A DNA stretch of 64,000 bases from Cunninghamella blakesleeana (taxonomy: Eukaryota > Mucoromycota > Mucoromycetes > Mucorales > Cunninghamellaceae), in assembly GCA_017871115.1 (NCBI GenBank), contig JAFCIZ010000005.1:5511501-5575500 (forward strand), read 5' to 3'. The notes beneath the pieces were generated by a model, which was not told the origin of the DNA, did no database searches, and saw nothing but the letters and a program-made list of their open reading frames with translations. The position numbers and the translations under genes were made by a program. Positions 1-10,306 of the stretch are shown piece after piece. Position 1 is the stretch's first letter. Each line of letters opens with the position of its first letter.

Positions 1-598
1 ACAACTCCTTTTATTAAAAGAAGACCCTCTTTTTTATCCATTGAAAATTTGAATACGAGTTCAAATAGTAATAATAATGATAATGGTAATAATAAACAAC
101 AACAAGATTTTTGGATTAAACATCAACATGATCATCAACATAATAATAAAAAACAGCATTCTAAAAATGGATTCTCGTTATTTTATAATAAATTTATAAT
201 GGATCAGCATCAACATCAAAAAAACATGCGTGGCCATGGCGTGGATTTTACTTATTTTCCTCGATCACCTACTTTTGGAAAAAGAATGGAAAAAACCGAA
301 GAAATGATACGAAGCATATGTTTAGATCAACAAGATGCTTTGAATCAACATTTTTCGTTTACTTCCTTATTGAAAAAAGATGATCATTGTTGGGGTATTA
401 TTGATAAAGATAATTATGGTGTTGATTTTACTGTAAGTATTATGTTTATATATACATATATTTACATTTTTATTAATAAATATATAAATATAACTTTATG
501 TACGTATCATTTTTTTGCTTTATCAATAGTCAATGCCTCCACCCAAACCAAAACATTCTTTTAATTATTTACAAAAGCAAAAGAGTTTGTTTTTTTAA
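1..598 (+). CDS. 3' part of an unknown low-complexity protein gene (partial)
   Basis: The reading frame is open from the first base of the window, so the start lies upstream. Two exons are visible: 1-432, ending at a GTAAGT donor, and 530-598 after a TTTGCTTTATCAATAG acceptor. They join in phase 0 and end at TAA 596-598. The visible part has Asn/Gln/His-rich stretches, an Arg-Arg-Pro-Ser motif at its start that could be a basophilic kinase site, and a more ordered segment with the residues YFPRSPTFGKRMEKTEEMIR. The C-terminus is short and basic. I do not recognise a family and give no function. The frame could also begin at an in-window codon, but nothing marks a start there. Confidence 0.6.
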
Positions 599-2040
599 AG
601 AAAAAGAAATACTCTCTTGGCTTATTGATTTTTTTTCTCTTTTCTCTCTTCCTCACACTCTCTCTTTATCGCCTATCTTTTCTTTTTTTTTTTTAAAAAA
701 AAAAAAAAATAATTAATCATCCTAATACTGGTTATTATATATCCAATTTTGTACAATTACCATCCCTCTCCTCCTTTTTCTTTTTCCACCTTCTTTCTCC
801 TTCCAACTATGAAATTTTATATATGTATATATATTTTTGTTTAAAAAAAAATTTATTAGTATAGTAGTAGTATGTTTATAATTATCCTTTCCTCCTTTTT
901 TTTATATATTCCCTCATTGCCATCTTTTTTTATTATATATTTATCCCACCCATATATATATATATATATATATATATTAATTATAGTTTATCCAGCAAAA
1001 TAGTCCAAAAAAGATTTATATATAAATATCATCTTGGTTATTTTACTCTCGAAAAATAAATATCATAAAAAAAAAGAGAAAAAACAATCTATTCCATCAT
1101 TTCGTCAAAATAATATATGACTCAGCATTATTGAATCATAATACATAAATACATACACATTTATGATAATAGAACGAAAACAGTTAATATCGAAACCTCA
1201 TCACAATACATATTTATTTATTGACTTATTTTATTCAAATTTTCTAACATATTATTTTTGAGGATTAATTGATAACAGGTTTCAATACTTGAAGAGAGTT
1301 TTTTTTTAGCATAATATATTATAAATATCAACAATATAGATATCATATACTGAAACATACATCCATCTTTTTTTTTTTTTTTCATTCTTTTTTAATCTAG
1401 TAATAGATCCGAAATATCTCCACTCATCATCATCCATCTACAAACTAATTCTTTTGTTTTTATTTTTTAAAGAGCGAATGCTTGTCCTATTTCACCCGAG
1501 AAATAAGCAAAATAAAATAAAGTATTAAGACTTTGATTATATTTTTAAGATGTAATGAGTTTACTAATGAGAAAAGCATGAGTATAAATAAATAAATAAA
1601 TAAAAAACAGATTTATTATATTATTAAATCTACTAATGAATTGAAACATATCACGTAGATTTATGCGTATATTTAAATCGACCTTGACCATGAGAACATA
1701 TTATTTATATAAAAAAAAAAAGGATATACTAATAACCTATTGTTGGGTTATTTTTTTTTTTTTGATGTTGCACTGATCGGTTTTCTCTTAAAATAATACG
1801 AAAAACAACAAATTAGATTATCTATTTAACATATATCCATGTTTAGACCATTGGAACGGGTGCATAATCAATGAGACTGTGATGTTTAAATAAATAATTT
1901 TTTTAGGGTGAGAATATTTTTTTTAAAAGCGCGTATAAAAAAAATAATTTTAAAAATAAAAAGGGTTCAAATTTTTTTTTTTTCTTCCTTCTTTTTCTTT
2001 CCAATTATTATTTATATTTTATTTTAATAAGCTAAAAACC
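599..2040. other. Spacer and THI4 5' region, no gene seen
   Basis: About 1.4 kb of AT-rich sequence with T and A homopolymers, a TA tract near 954-976 and short TAAA repeats near 1587-1603. I see no coding exon. The last 60 bases before THI4 are pyrimidine-rich, as in many fungal leaders. No second TPP aptamer is present here; the one GGGTGC...TGAGA coincidence near 1858-1874 lacks the rest of the fold. Confidence 0.5.
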
Positions 2041-3162
2041 ATGTCTACTGCAAACTCTACTTCAACAACTACTGTTACTAATCAAGAAAGTTTCCGTCTC
2101 GTTGGTGATTACACACCACCTCTTGCTCTTAATGATTTTGAAGGCTACAAGTTTAAGCCTATTCGTGAATCTGAAGTAAATCGCGAAATGACTAGTCGCT
2201 ATATGACTGATATGTTGGATTATGCTGAAACCGATGTGATTATTGTTGGTTGTGGTAGTGCCGGTTTATCATGTGCATGGGAATTAACCAAAGACCCCAA
2301 AATCAAAGTGGCTATCATTGAACAAAATGTTTCTCCAGGAGGTGGTTGTTGGTTAGGTGGACAACTCTTTTCTGCTATGGTCGTACGTAAACCTGCTCAT
2401 GAATTTTTGAAGGATGTAGGTGTTCCTTTTGACGAAAAGGAAAACTACGTTGTGGTAAAGCATGCTGCTTTATTTACTTCTACCATCATGTCTAAATTAT
2501 TAGCTCGTCCCAATGTGAAATTATTCAACGCTACTGCTGTGGAAGATTTGATTGTCAAAGATAAAAAGGTTTGTGGTGTAGTAACTAATTGGGCTTTAGT
2601 AACTATGAACCATGACACTCAATCTTGTATGGATCCTAATGTTATGGAATGTAAAGTAGTTGTTTCTGGCTGTGGTCATGATGGCCCTATGGGTGCCTCT
2701 GGTGTGAAACGTCTTGAATCTATTGGTTTAGTAGAACCTTTAAAACGTATGCATTGTCTTGATATGAATGCTGCTGAAGGCGATATTGTTAAATATACTC
2801 GTGAAGTTGTTCCCGGTATGGTTGTCTGTGTAAGTGAATAAAATAAAAATGAATTCTATATTTTGGAGATTTTTATTAACTTGATCATGATTATTTGTTT
2901 TTTAGGGTATGGAAGTATCTGAACTTGATGGTGCTCCTCGCATGGTTAGAAGAAATAATAATAATAATTAATGATGGTAGGATTATTTTTTTAAAAAAAA
3001 AATTCTAACACAATTTTTTCTTTTTTTAAAAAAAAAATCATCATGGTGTAGGGCCCTACTTTCGGAGCTATGTTGATTTCTGGACAAAAAGCAGCTTATG
3101 CAGCTCGTGCTTCTCTTGAACGCCAAAGTCAAGCTGGTGGTGAACAAAAGGTTGCCGCTTAA
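2041..3162 (+). CDS. THI4: Thiamine thiazole synthase (THI4), 312 aa, 3 exons
   Basis: Makes the thiazole moiety of thiamine from NAD and glycine, with sulfur taken from the enzyme itself. Exons are 2041-2829, 2906-2944 (39 nt) and 3052-3162, joined in phase. The N-terminus holds the FAD/NAD-binding [13 protein letters not shown] segment (about residues 70-82) and the [11 protein letters not shown] motif (about 100-110). TQSCMDPN places Cys196 at the position of the yeast sulfur-donor cysteine, so this is the suicidal, single-turnover type. [12 protein letters not shown] follows, and [13 protein letters not shown] plus GPTFGAM are split across the last two introns. Length matches fungal THI4 (about 320-350 aa). 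The ATG is the first in frame after a pyrimidine-rich leader. A TPP riboswitch lies 216 nt beyond the stop on the same strand, so thiamine feedback on the 3' end is likely. Confidence 0.97.
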
Positions 3163-3367
3163 ATCCAACGATTTTAAAAAGAAACAAATGAAAAAGGGTA
3201 TTACAAGTATTGTTTGACTATTCTGGGTGTATATGTATATTAAACTTTTGTGTATATATTTTTTAAAAAAAAATCAGGTATTAGTATATATAAAAAACGA
3301 AAATAATTAAAAAAAGTTAAAAAAATGGCTTAAAAATACTTCAAAAAAAAAAATCTTTATTTTTTTC

Positions 3368-3492
3368 ATACAATATTATCACTTGGGGTGCCTCCATTTT
3401 TTTATTTTAAAAAAAAATGGAGTGCTGAGATTATACCCATTGAACGGATCTGTTTAATTACAGCGCACGGATTGTGATTCTTAATATTGTAT
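3368..3492 (+). promoter_or_regulatory. TPP (thiamine pyrophosphate) riboswitch aptamer downstream of THI4
   Basis: All helices of the THI-box aptamer can be drawn. P1 is ATCAC 3378-3382 with GTGAT 3474-3478, extended by ATACAATATT 3368-3377 with AATATTGTAT 3483-3492. P2 pairs GGGT (3386-3389) with ACCC (3435-3438). P3 is a 12-nt arm, CTCCATTTTTTT with its complement ending in ATGGAG. The conserved CTGAGA is at 3425-3430. GAACGGATCTG (3442-3452), a TTAATT loop and ACAGCG (3460-3465) form P4/P5, followed by CACGGA. P4 carries a CG/CG pairing in place of the usual CCU/AGG. It lies in the presumed THI4 3' UTR; no gene follows on this strand for about 7 kb apart from one doubtful short frame. In plants THIC has a TPP riboswitch in its 3' UTR, whereas the well-studied fungal examples are in 5' leader introns. 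Confidence 0.92.
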
Positions 3493-6109
3493 ATATCTTT
3501 TTCATTTAATAAAAACCTTTTATCAATTTATTTAAAATATCGTTTGTGATTTTATTCTATTTGTATGTAAATTTTGAATGATTGAGATTAAATTTTAGAA
3601 TTTTTTCTAAAATGGAAAATTTTTAATTTTATAGTTTTTGGTTGTCCTTTTTTCGCTTATTTTATTCTATACAAGAAAATTATAAATACAATTATAAAGT
3701 GCACTTTATATCATTAATAAAAGCAATGATGATAGTAGTTATCAATTACTATTTACGTTCCTTTGCAAGAGTTTCACTTTTTGATTAAGCAGATTGGAAA
3801 ACTGCTTCAAACCAAAAAAGTCAAAAAAAAAGTAGGAATGTAACCAACAACAAATTTATGAAATAAAAAATACATTATTAGCGATAATTATACCCGTTTG
3901 AATGAGCTCCAATTGAAAAAATAATTCGACCCATTCTCGTTACAAATATTAAAATTGGATCAAAATTACTTTATGAAAATCACCAATGAATCAACCATAT
4001 CCCAATATTTAACCACCACTACTTAACAATAAAAATCACTTTGATAGTCTGGTATTCAATATAAAGCTTGTATTTAGAAATATTAAAATATCTGATTTTC
4101 TACAAAAAAAATACCAGTAAATTAGTTCATGAATTTGCTTTTTTTTATTTTTAATACTTCTCTCTCCCACGAAATAAATGGTTAATGGTTCCTTTATTAA
4201 TATTATATATAAATAAGCTCTTTTTAAAGCATGATAAATGCTTATATGTCTTACTTTATATATAAAAGTCATTTCATAGTAATAAAATGGTATAATTTTT
4301 TTTATTTTATTAATGCCAAAATAAAAATAAATTCTTGGAAAAATTCTCGCTTTAGATTAATATTTAATGACTTTAGATAAAATAAAACAGATATTTTTTT
4401 TCATTCTAAATATAATATGAAGTTGACTTGAAAAAATTGAATGTTTATAGTACATAAAAATATAATTAATCATTTAAAAAACATGATGCTTATAAATTTT
4501 AATATATATATTGTGTGCGCGTGTGTGTATACTATGAAGAAAATTAATATAATAGGTATTCACCATAAGGTATAAAAAATAAAGTCTAGATTTAGTTTAA
4601 GGCATAAAAAAATTAAACCTCAGTCACGGAGATTTTTAGTATTATAGAGAGCCTTTATGAGTAAGAATTTTTTACTACCATTCTTTTGGTTTTTATTTAA
4701 TATCATTATCGTGACACTCTTTTTCAGTTACTATAGATGAATATTAGTTTGATACTATAATGCTTATTGAATTTAATTTGAAAAGGTTGAAAGATTGTTT
4801 ATAAAGTATAATACCATTAATCATTATTGTAATTTATTTATATTATATATGTATAATATATATTTAAAGAAAATGCACGCTGAATTTAGTAAACAGCTAC
4901 TGAAATATAAAAATATAATAGTACGAAAAATAAACACAATCGTAAAGTAAGCATAAGTAGATGTAAATAAAAGTGGAATAGCATATCAGTAATTAGTAAT
5001 AGAATGGCAATCAATAATTTGGCTGTAATAAAAGCGTATAAAAAAAATACGAATCTACAACTTCTTGTTAACTATATAATTGTTTTATTATTGAATATAA
5101 ATATAAAAAAACAGCATGAAAAAATGTATATATTTATATAAAAGTGGAAGAAACAATTAATCGAAAAAATACATACTATAGATGGTTATTATCAAGAAAT
5201 ATTATTATTATATTATACTAGAATGAATTTTTTTTGGAAAAAATAGCCAAGTTGTACTAAATGACAATATAAATAATTAATAGGATGATAATTAACAGAC
5301 ATACACACACAGACTCATACAAACATATATATATTCTGGACACTTTACTTTAGTTAACAGTCAAAAAATTAACCATTAATATCAATATAGAGCAGAGAAT
5401 ACTGTTTATAATTGACCAGTAGAAATTGGCCAATATATCAATGCAATGAGAAACAGCACGTGTTATCAAGTGTGTCCTCGGTTATTTTATGTTGAAGAAG
5501 ATGAAGATGATGGTACTTCAGTTACCAGTTACCATTATTTCTCTCCACATGCTGTTTTAAATCCGGACATTTTTTGTAATCACAAAAAGGTACACAAAAT
5601 ATAAAATAATAATAAGAGTAACAATAATAATAATAACAATTGGATTAGTATAACATTGAATTATTTATATTTTTTATTGATAATATATATATATATATAT
5701 GTATATATGTATATTAACATATATTTATATATAGTGAAAAATGATATAAATAGGAATCTTTACAGCCATTCATTTGCTTTTTTAATATCAACTTTTATTT
5801 TCAAGGACCATAATTAAATAAATAAATAGTAACATTGGATAAAAAGTATTTACCAGTCTATTAAACTTTCTTTTTTTTTTTACACCTATTTAAACTTTAA
5901 TGAATACAATATTTCTATATAATACTTGGACGATCAAAATAATCTAAAATTTATCGTAAATAAAAGAAAAGTAAAAAGGGTATAATAAACTGACGAAAAA
6001 AGAAGAATATAAAAAATTGGACATGTATATATCTTTTTATTGTAATCCTTTTTCTAGAAGTCGATAGAAGCCCCAATATATGTGATGATTGGTCTATTTA
6101 AAGTTAATG
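3493..6109. other. Long AT-rich spacer; only one doubtful short frame
   Basis: Extremely AT-rich. It holds poly(A)-signal-like AATAAA motifs just after the riboswitch (near 3510), a 6-bp hairpin AAGCAG/CTGCTT at about 3788-3809, and microsatellite-like TA tracts near 5684-5702. Apart from the short frame at 5446-5604, annotated separately, I see no supportable coding exon on either strand. Confidence 0.5.
5446..5604 (+). CDS. Possible short orphan frame or first exon, 52 codons
   Basis: ATG-initiated frame of 52 codons in an otherwise stop-dense spacer. Its composition is less AT-rich than its surroundings and the translation looks protein-like, with an acidic patch (VEEDEDDGTS) and YFSPHAVLNPDIFCNHKK. 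An AAG|GTACAC junction at 5589/5590 could be a splice donor, which would make this a first exon, but I cannot find a convincing partner exon. It could be a small gene, a relic of a lost gene, or chance. No family recognised. Confidence 0.25.
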   Translation: MRNSTCYQVCPRLFYVEEDEDDGTSVTSYHYFSPHAVLNPDIFCNHKKVHKI

Positions 6110-6542
6110 TCACCCAATTTGATTTTTTAAATCCAGTGTCTTTGTTGATTTACTTTTTTGAACACGAGATTGACAAATATGGTTAAAGCTTGGATATGTT
6201 AAGGGATTAAACGCCACAAGGGATTGTTCATATATTCTGTAAAAAAAAAAGAGCATCATTATTGGTTAAAAAAATAAATGAAATCCAATAAAAAAAAATA
6301 AAAAAAAAGAAAATAAATATATCGATATTGTAAAACATATAAAACATGTTTGTAAGATTAAATAAAAATAATAATATTAAAATAAATACGTAATTAAGTA
6401 ATAATATAATACATTATGTACTTATATACATTTAAACATTGGATACTAAAAATAATAGTATTTTGATCGGTAATAATATAAAATAGGAAGTTTGGATTAC
6501 TCAATTAAGATCAAGATCGCGGTCATCCATTTTGGAATAAAG
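6110..6542 (-). CDS. Unconnected exon-like pieces downstream of the RhoGEF gene
   Basis: Two segments look exonic. The first, 6501-6542, follows a CTGTTTTTAG acceptor and ends at GTAATC. The second, 6110-6236, follows a TTTTTTTTTACAG acceptor and is open for about 42 codons to TGA. Both are richer in G+C than the flanks. Joined, the only continuous frame reads IPKWMTAILILIEIYEQ and then SLVAFNPLTYPSFNHICQ. However, the phase required does not match the visible donor (GTTAAA) at the end of the RhoGEF reading frame, where splicing gives an early stop. They may be C-terminal exons of that gene with a missed connecting exon, alternative exons, or remnants. Confidence 0.3.
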
Positions 6543-6756
6543 CTAAAAACAGATTGCATTAATAGTTAAAACTAGCCAATAAAATGAAATTTTTTTGAAA
6601 CGATATATATTCAAAAGGCAATAAAGTCGTTTTTATTATTTTCAAAAAAAAAAAAAAGATTGTATATTATATATAATTATGTATAAAGATAATGATATAT
6701 GTATGTATATGTATAAATAAGAATAAATATTTATATATATGTTTTTTTTTTTTTAT

Positions 6757-9144
6757 TTAACTCGTTTTTCTTCGATGGATTTTTTGTGTATTATTCATTC
6801 CCATTGCTAAGGCTGATATTATTTGAACTAGTTTATCAATACTTTCATAATCCTCATTATCCACAGGTGTATGTCTTAAAAGATCTAAAGATTGATATTA
6901 ATAAAAGATTGATTAAAAAATGATTAACTTTATAAAATAAAATTGATCTTCTTAAAAAGATTTACCTTTTAATAATAATAAATATCTAGGGACTCTTTGA
7001 ATAGGTGCAATTAAATAATCTGCTATTCCCATTCGTTTAGATTCTTTTCTGGTCAAATATTCCTGTAAATAGATACACAAGTAAATAAATAAATAAATAA
7101 ATAAAATGTATAAATTTGACACGTAATCATTTTTTTTTTTTTTCGCCACACCCCCAAATATAAACAAATAAACCCAAAAAAAAAAGTTTATCTTTTATAA
7201 AATACATTTCATCACCCATCCATAAACATTTATAAAGAAAATCATATGAAATATATATTTACCTGATTGATACGAAGAACGAAAACATTATTACAAGCAC
7301 GTTTAATGGATTTTGTATTAGATTCATAATGAACAGCGTATTTTAAAAATATAGACCATTCTTCATATAAATTTAACCATAATTGACCTATACATAAAGT
7401 TGCATTATTGTTGATGTTATTATTATAATAAAGCTTATCTTGATGGAATCCATTTAAAATTGTTTCTGATAAATTGATTAAGGAAGATAAATGTGTAAAT
7501 AATAAAGGAATATCATCTGATTTGACTAAGGGATCTTTGGCTTGAACGGCTTCCATTATTGGTTCCATATATCTCTATATTATTTTTAAAAAAAGAAATA
7601 AAATTTAAAATAAAATAAAAAACATGTAGATATTTATTTATGGTGGTTACCTTTTTAGTGAAAACCAGTAATTCATGATATGATTTTTCGGTTGTATAAA
7701 TTTCATTTATAATAAATTTTCTTAATGATAAAGATTTAATATCATCATGAACGGTAGTGAGCTATGAACAAAAAAAACCAAAATAAATAAATATAAAAGA
7801 GTTTCATGATCAGTATACGTATATATATATCTTGATTTTTTTTTTTTTTACCTTTGTACTCGGAATGCTCCGCTGAAATTCTTGTTGTAAAATATGTGTA
7901 ACAGTATTTCGCCAAGCTAAAATAACTTTTTGTTCTTTTTGTTGTTGAGGATCTTGTATACCAAACACGGAGCGAGCGCGCGAAGGTAAGGGCAACGGAC
8001 TTTCAAAGGATGATTTCTTTTTTTGATTATTATTAGTACTTGAATTTAAAATTGGTGAAGAGGGAGTAGAACTGGATTGAGGTTTTTTTCTTCTTTGAAT
8101 ATAACGTTGTTGTTGTTGAAGATGAGAGTAGGGACAATTAATACTTTTAATACGAATAGGATGCATAATTTCTTTTTCTTTTTGATAATTAGTAGTATGT
8201 ACAATAGGTAAAGGTGGAGGTAAAGAAGATGATAAAGGAGATGACAAAGATGGGGTAGGTGTTAGGGATGTTTTGTTGCGAATGGATGGCAATTGATTAT
8301 TTTTTTTGGAATGCCAGCTTGGATGAGGATCATATTCTTCTTCATTAATAATCAAGGATGTTAAATCTTGATGAGGATCTATGATCATGGATTGTCTACT
8401 TGTTGGTGTTTTAATAGATGAGGATCTAGAAGAGTCCTGACTAGATGATGAAGCAGATGATGAAGAAGAAGAAGAATTGGAACGTTGATGCGTAGAGGAA
8501 ATAGAATGAGGATGATCGTTATAATTATCTTCTATTATATTAATGTAATGAGGGAAGTCAATAATGGTAGAATGAGGTCGTGCTGGTAAATGGCTAAAAG
8601 TTCGCGATTGCCGTTGTGGTTGTAATTGATCTTGATCTTGTTCTTGAATGGATGAGGATGAAAATATATATTGTGACAAAGGTCTTTGTCTTTTTATTTT
8701 AGAAGATGGTGAAGATGATTTATGCTGCAAAGTAGGTGAAGTAGATATAGATGATGTATTATGTTCATTATTTGTATTTTTATTAAATGATGAAGTTGTA
8801 TTTTTATTATTTTTTGATAAGATATGAAATGAGAGTGATTTATTATTGTTATTACTTAATTTTTGTTGTTTTTGCTTTTGTTGTTTGTTATTATTCATAT
8901 TATTACTGCTATTATTATTAAAAGGATTTAAAAGAGTGCGACTTATGCTTTGTAATCTACTTAGTGTTGTAGATGGTGATGGTGTTGGGGTTGGTAATGA
9001 ATTAACATTTTTATTATTTGAAGATAATTTAGCTTTTCCTTTTCGTGACAAAAAAGTTTCAGGTTTTGACATTCTTTTTAGTATGTTTGGGGTATATAAT
9101 GATGAAGAAGAAGATGAATAAGATGATGATTTATATGTAGACAT
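6757..9144 (-). CDS. RhoGEF (Dbl-homology domain) protein, 646 aa, 5 exons
   Basis: Predicted guanine nucleotide exchange factor for a Rho-type GTPase, acting in polarity or cell-wall signalling. Exons (minus strand) are 9144-7852, 7761-7651, 7574-7263, 7062-6966 and 6884-6757; phases agree throughout. The first about 415 residues are Ser/Asn/Gln/Pro-rich and probably disordered. The DH domain starts around residue 440 with LRKFIINEIYTTEKSYHELL (conserved region 1), continues with the loop-rich middle, then YLIAPIQRVPRYLLLLKDLL (the diagnostic CR3 helix), and ends in the final helix DLLRHTPVDNEDYESIDKL. No PH domain follows, although most Dbl proteins have one; the frame stops 18 residues after the last DH helix. 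Orphan exon-like sequence downstream (6110-6542) hints that the C-terminus may be longer. The DH call is firm; the specific GTPase is unknown. Confidence 0.85.
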
Positions 9145-10306
9145 AATATTTATTTATTTATTTATATATATATGATAATGATAATGATAAATTATATGAA
9201 AAAAAAAAAAAAAAAAAGTAAAAGAAAGAAGAAGAAGAAAAAAAAAAATTCAAGCTGGGGATTAAATCTTTATAAATGAAAAAAAAAGGAGATAAAAAAA
9301 AAAAAACTTTTTTTTTTTTTTGGTACCACCTTGTAATAATAAAAAAAGGCTATTTTTTTTTTTACTCTTATTCCTCTTCACTCTTTTTAGTTTAACTTAA
9401 TCTTATCATTTAATCATATAATAAATGAAATAATTTATTATAAAAGCCTTATTGTTTTATTTTATATATTAACTAATAAGAGTACTTTGTATTTTTTATA
9501 TTTCATCATTATTTCTACCTTATATATAAACTCAGAACCCTTTTTTTTCTTTATCATCGTCTAGTTAATGACAGGTTTATATTACCCTCTGAGACACTCC
9601 ACATGTAACACAGCCATTCAATCTTCGGCGGAATCACAAGATATAGAGAATTGAATCATATTAATATAGAAAAACGGCTTTTCCCTTCTTTTTATTCGTC
9701 TTTTTTATCAGGGAAATCAAAGCATAAATCATCGGTTATTAAATAACTCTTACGCTCGCTTTTTCTCTCTCAAATTAATACTGAAAATAAAAATAAATTC
9801 TATTAAATTGCCTAAAAAGTTTATCATACATACATCTATATATATATGTATGTATGTATTTCATAACTCTTATATAATATTAATAATAATCATAAATTAA
9901 TTCATAAACAAATGTTGTATTATATAATACACCAATAAAAAATAAGGGAAGGCTTTTTTAGAAACATATCAAATAAAAAATCACTAAAAACAAATCAAGG
10001 CTTCTATTAAAAAAAATGTTTAACTTTCATTTATATTAATTAATAGAAAATATTACTAATAATAATAATAATGATTATATAAATATATATATAAATATAT
10101 ACAAATATATATATATTGGTCGATCCCACTATACGCTTTAAAAAATAACAATAATATAAGAATAAAGATCAAAAAAACATATACATATAAGATGGCGGGC
10201 GGAGAATAAATTTGCGATTGGCTTAAAAAAATACAGTGGTAAAAAAAAATTCACTCTTTTCCTTCTTTTTAAAGTTGTTTTTTAAAAAAGAAAAAAGAAA
10301 AAAAAA
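9145..10306. other. Divergent promoter region between the RhoGEF gene and ERG8
   Basis: About 1.16 kb without a gene, shared by two divergently transcribed genes. It holds long A and T runs and a locally GC-richer patch at about 9588-9640 (ACCCTCTGAGACACTCC and CTTCGGCGGAATCAC) that could hold upstream activating elements. The patch has no RNA fold that I recognise. Confidence 0.4.

Noticed and set aside
1850..1880. GGGTGC followed by TGAGA upstream of THI4, resembling part of a TPP aptamer
   Set aside because: No GATCTG...CAGCG half and no P1; chance similarity, unlike the full element at 3368-3492.
3788..3809. Hairpin AAGCAG/CTGCTT downstream of the riboswitch
   Set aside because: Six base pairs with a loop in AT-rich DNA; no T-tract or conserved context to call a processing element.
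8846..9121. Plus-strand frame of 91 codons opposite the RhoGEF gene
   Set aside because: Antisense shadow of the Ser/Asn-rich first exon; hydrophobic Leu runs come from AAC/AAT/AGC codons read in reverse.
9580..9640. CTGAGA within a GC-richer patch upstream of ERG8
   Set aside because: No companion aptamer helices; more likely a promoter element.
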